Shown here: positions 62,427-64,000 of the stretch, piece by piece | Numbering within the stretch: position 1 is the first letter of the stretch | How the letters are laid out: the number at the start of each line of letters is the position of its first letter | DNA from: Aequorivita vladivostokensis | GTDB taxonomy: Bacteria; Bacteroidota; Bacteroidia; Flavobacteriales; Flavobacteriaceae | Direction: 5' to 3' | Length of the DNA stretch: 64,000 nt | NCBI RefSeq assembly: GCF_000952855.1 | Contig: NZ_JSVU01000005.1 | Location: 1-64,000, forward strand | Notes under the pieces: model-generated | What the model was told of the DNA's origin: nothing | The model's database searches: none | What the model saw: only the letters and a program-made list of their open reading frames with translations | Position numbers and translations under genes: made by a program

Positions 62427-62648
62427 ATGTACTGGACATTAGAATTAGCATCCTATTTGAGCGATGCGCCCTGGCCCGCAACCAAAGACGAATTGATTGA
62501 TTACGCGATCAGGACCGGTGCTCCACTGGAAGTAGTGGAAAACCTTCAGGCTATTGAGGACGAGGGAGACTCCTACGACTCTATTGAAGAGATCTGGGCA
62601 GACTACCCGACCGACGATGATTATCTTTGGAACGAGGATGAATATTAA
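62427..62648 (+). CDS. DUF2795 family protein
   Basis: 73 residues, acidic. MYWTLELASYLSDAPWPATK and LIDYAIRTGAPLEVVENLQA match the DUF2795 pattern; ends in a very acidic tail (WADYPTDDDYLWNEDEY). The family is short and of unknown function and is common in Bacteroidota upstream of secA. ATG at 62427, promoter and a downstream terminator are visible, so it is probably monocistronic. Confidence 0.85.
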   Translation: MYWTLELASYLSDAPWPATKDELIDYAIRTGAPLEVVENLQAIEDEGDSYDSIEEIWADYPTDDDYLWNEDEY

Positions 62649-62683
62649 TCCCAAGGTTTTGGGAAACAATTAAAAAATAATAT

Positions 62684-62713
62684 AAAAAGTCTCTTTTAAG
62701 GGGCTTTTTTTTT
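62684..62713 (+). terminator. Rho-independent terminator after the DUF2795 gene
   Basis: AAAAAGTCTC (62684-62693) pairs with GGGGCTTTTT (62700-62709) using two G-T pairs, loop TTTTAA, followed by a run of T. It lies about 36 bases after the stop codon. Confidence 0.7.
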
Positions 62714-62776
62714 ATTTAAAAAGTATTGAAAAAGAAAACCACCAATACACGAATTGTATAAATAATTATTCGTGTA

Positions 62777-62796
62777 CCTGCCTGCCGGCAAGCAGG
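62777..62796. repeat. Palindromic element CCTGCCTGCCGGCAAGCAGG
   Basis: A 20-base near-palindrome (one mismatched pair) related to the two elements at 35940 and 39196. It lies between the DUF2795 terminator and secA. Function unknown. Confidence 0.75.
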
Positions 62797-62937
62797 TTCG
62801 TGGTAAGAAAACATAAATAGTTCTTCGAGTTCCTATTGCTGAAGGGAAGCTTACGTTCCCCTTGCTGCTCGAACGGACAAAAATTATAAATTGACAAAAC
62901 AGTGCTGCCCGGCAACACTTCAAAATAAATTTACATT

Positions 62938-64000
62938 ATGGGAATATTAGATAACGTACTTAAAGTATTTGTAGGCGATAAATCAAAAAAGGACATTGGC
63001 CAAATACAGCCACTTGTTAACGAGATAAAGAAACACGAAGCAGCCATTGAAAAACTCTCCCACGATGAACTGCGGGCAAAGTCCGATTTCTTCCGAAAAG
63101 AAATAAAAGACGCCCAAAAAGAGGTGCAGGACCAAATTGATGCCCTTGAAAAACAATCTGAAAGCGAGGAAGACATCAACAAAAAAGAAGACTACTACAA
63201 CCAAATAGACAAACTGAAGGACGACCGCTACGAAATTGAAAAAGCGACCCTTACCAAAATACTTCCCGAAGCCTTTGCCGTAATGAAAGAAACCGCAAAG
63301 CGATTTAAAAACAACGAAACCATTACCGTAACCGCCAGCCCTTTTGACCGGGAAATTTCCGCAATAAAGGAGTACGTAACCCTTGAGGACGACAAGGCCA
63401 TTTGGAAAAACTCCTGGGATGCCGCGGGAAAACCCATTACTTGGGATATGGTACATTACGATGTACAGCTTATTGGCGGGGTTGCCCTGCACGAGGGAAA
63501 AGTAGCCGAAATGCAAACAGGGGAAGGTAAAACCTTGGTCGCCACGCTGCCAATGTACCTCAACGCCCTTGCCGGAAATGGCGTGCACCTAGTAACTGTG
63601 AACGATTATCTGGCAAAACGTGACAGTGCGTGGATGGCACCATTGTTTGAGTTTCACGGGATGACCGTGGACTGTATTGACAACCACCGTCCCAATTCTG
63701 CGGCGCGGCGGAAAGCATATTTATCAGATATAACCTACGGAACGAATAACGAATTCGGATTTGACTATTTGCGCGATAATATGGCGCATTCGCCGGATGA
63801 TCTTGTACAGCGTCCGCACCACTATGCCATTGTGGATGAGGTGGATTCGGTTTTGATTGACGATGCGCGTACGCCACTTATTATTTCCGGACCCGTACCG
63901 GAAGGTGACCGCCACGAGTTCAACGAACTGAAACCTAAAATCAACAACATTGTTGAGGTTCAAAAAAAGTACTTGAACGGCGTGCTGGCTGAAGCCAAAA
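62938..64000 (+). CDS. secA: Preprotein translocase subunit SecA, N-terminal part
   Basis: 354 residues before the window ends; the gene continues beyond 64000. ATG at 62938 ([20 protein letters not shown]). The N-terminal region includes a charged alpha-helical insert at about residues 45-110, then nucleotide-binding domain 1 with the Walker [21 protein letters not shown] at about residue 191, [14 protein letters not shown], and [20 protein letters not shown] (DEVD Walker B). SecA is the ATPase that drives export through SecYEG. Conserved housekeeping gene, usually about 1100 residues in this group. Confidence 0.93.
   Translation, partial: MGILDNVLKVFVGDKSKKDIGQIQPLVNEIKKHEAAIEKLSHDELRAKSDFFRKEIKDAQKEVQDQIDALEKQSESEEDINKKEDYYNQIDKLKDDRYEIEKATLTKILPEAFAVMKETAKRFKNNETITVTASPFDREISAIKEYVTLEDDKAIWKNSWDAAGKPITWDMVHYDVQLIGGVALHEGKVAEMQTGEGKTLVATLPMYLNALAGNGVHLVTVNDYLAKRDSAWMAPLFEFHGMTVDCIDNHRPNSAARRKAYLSDITYGTNNEFGFDYLRDNMAHSPDDLVQRPHHYAIVDEVDSVLIDDARTPLIISGPVPEGDRHEFNELKPKINNIVEVQKKYLNGVLAEAK

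Overview
This 64 kb window is chromosomal DNA of a Bacteroidota bacterium, most likely a member of the Flavobacteriaceae. The evidence is low GC content, promoters of the TTG-N19-TAnnTTTG type, a PhoX-like protein with a type IX secretion (T9SS) C-terminal domain, a DUF2795 protein, and a Wza/Wzc pair in the flavobacterial arrangement. I do not assign a genus. All family assignments come from reading the translated sequence. No database search was run.

Region 1 (507-35411, minus strand) is one very large surface-polysaccharide locus of about 33 co-directional genes. Most are separated by a few bases or overlap. Transcription enters at the 35.4 kb end with an ABC-type polysaccharide exporter (wzm permease, wzt ATPase with a C-terminal domain). 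It then passes genes that make nucleotide sugars: a GDP-perosamine synthase-like aminotransferase, a PglD/PerB-like acetyltransferase, gmd and fcl. About 16 glycosyltransferases follow, with an O-antigen polymerase/ligase-like protein, SAM-dependent methyltransferase-fold proteins, two sulfotransferases and two asparagine-synthetase-type amidotransferases. The predicted glycan could therefore carry N-acetyl-perosamine, fucose, sulfate, methyl and amide groups. A partial IS3-like transposase sits at the distal end (1-295).

Region 2 (35.4-43.3 kb) is gene-poor and repeat-rich. It carries an XRE-type regulator, a CDF metal transporter, a DUF2231-like membrane protein, a small lipoprotein, an SdiA-regulated-like beta-propeller protein and a long secreted tail-fibre-like protein. 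The gaps contain long heptanucleotide tandem arrays, GGGGG/CCCCC hairpins and a duplicated intergenic block.

Region 3 (43.3-49.5 kb, minus strand) holds a second set of envelope-polysaccharide genes: a UDP-GlcNAc 4-epimerase (WbpP/TviC type), a UDP-HexNAc 6-dehydrogenase (TviB/WbpO type), the Wzc tyrosine kinase and the Wza export lipoprotein. The epimerase and dehydrogenase would make UDP-GalNAcA, a plausible substrate for the amidotransferases of region 1. No Wzx flippase and no initiating polyisoprenyl-phosphate glycosyltransferase is visible in the window.

Region 4 (49.7-64 kb, plus strand) is mixed and mostly housekeeping: a di-haem cytochrome c peroxidase, a secreted PhoX-PKD-T9SS protein, a leucine-rich-repeat protein, a TIMP/NTR-like small secreted protein, an ABC-F protein, an O-methyltransferase, a LolD-like ATPase, a PduO-type cobalamin adenosyltransferase, a DUF2795 protein and the start of secA, which runs off the window. 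Short tandem repeats (7, 9, 13 and 22 bp units) and palindromic elements are scattered throughout and are the most unusual non-coding feature.
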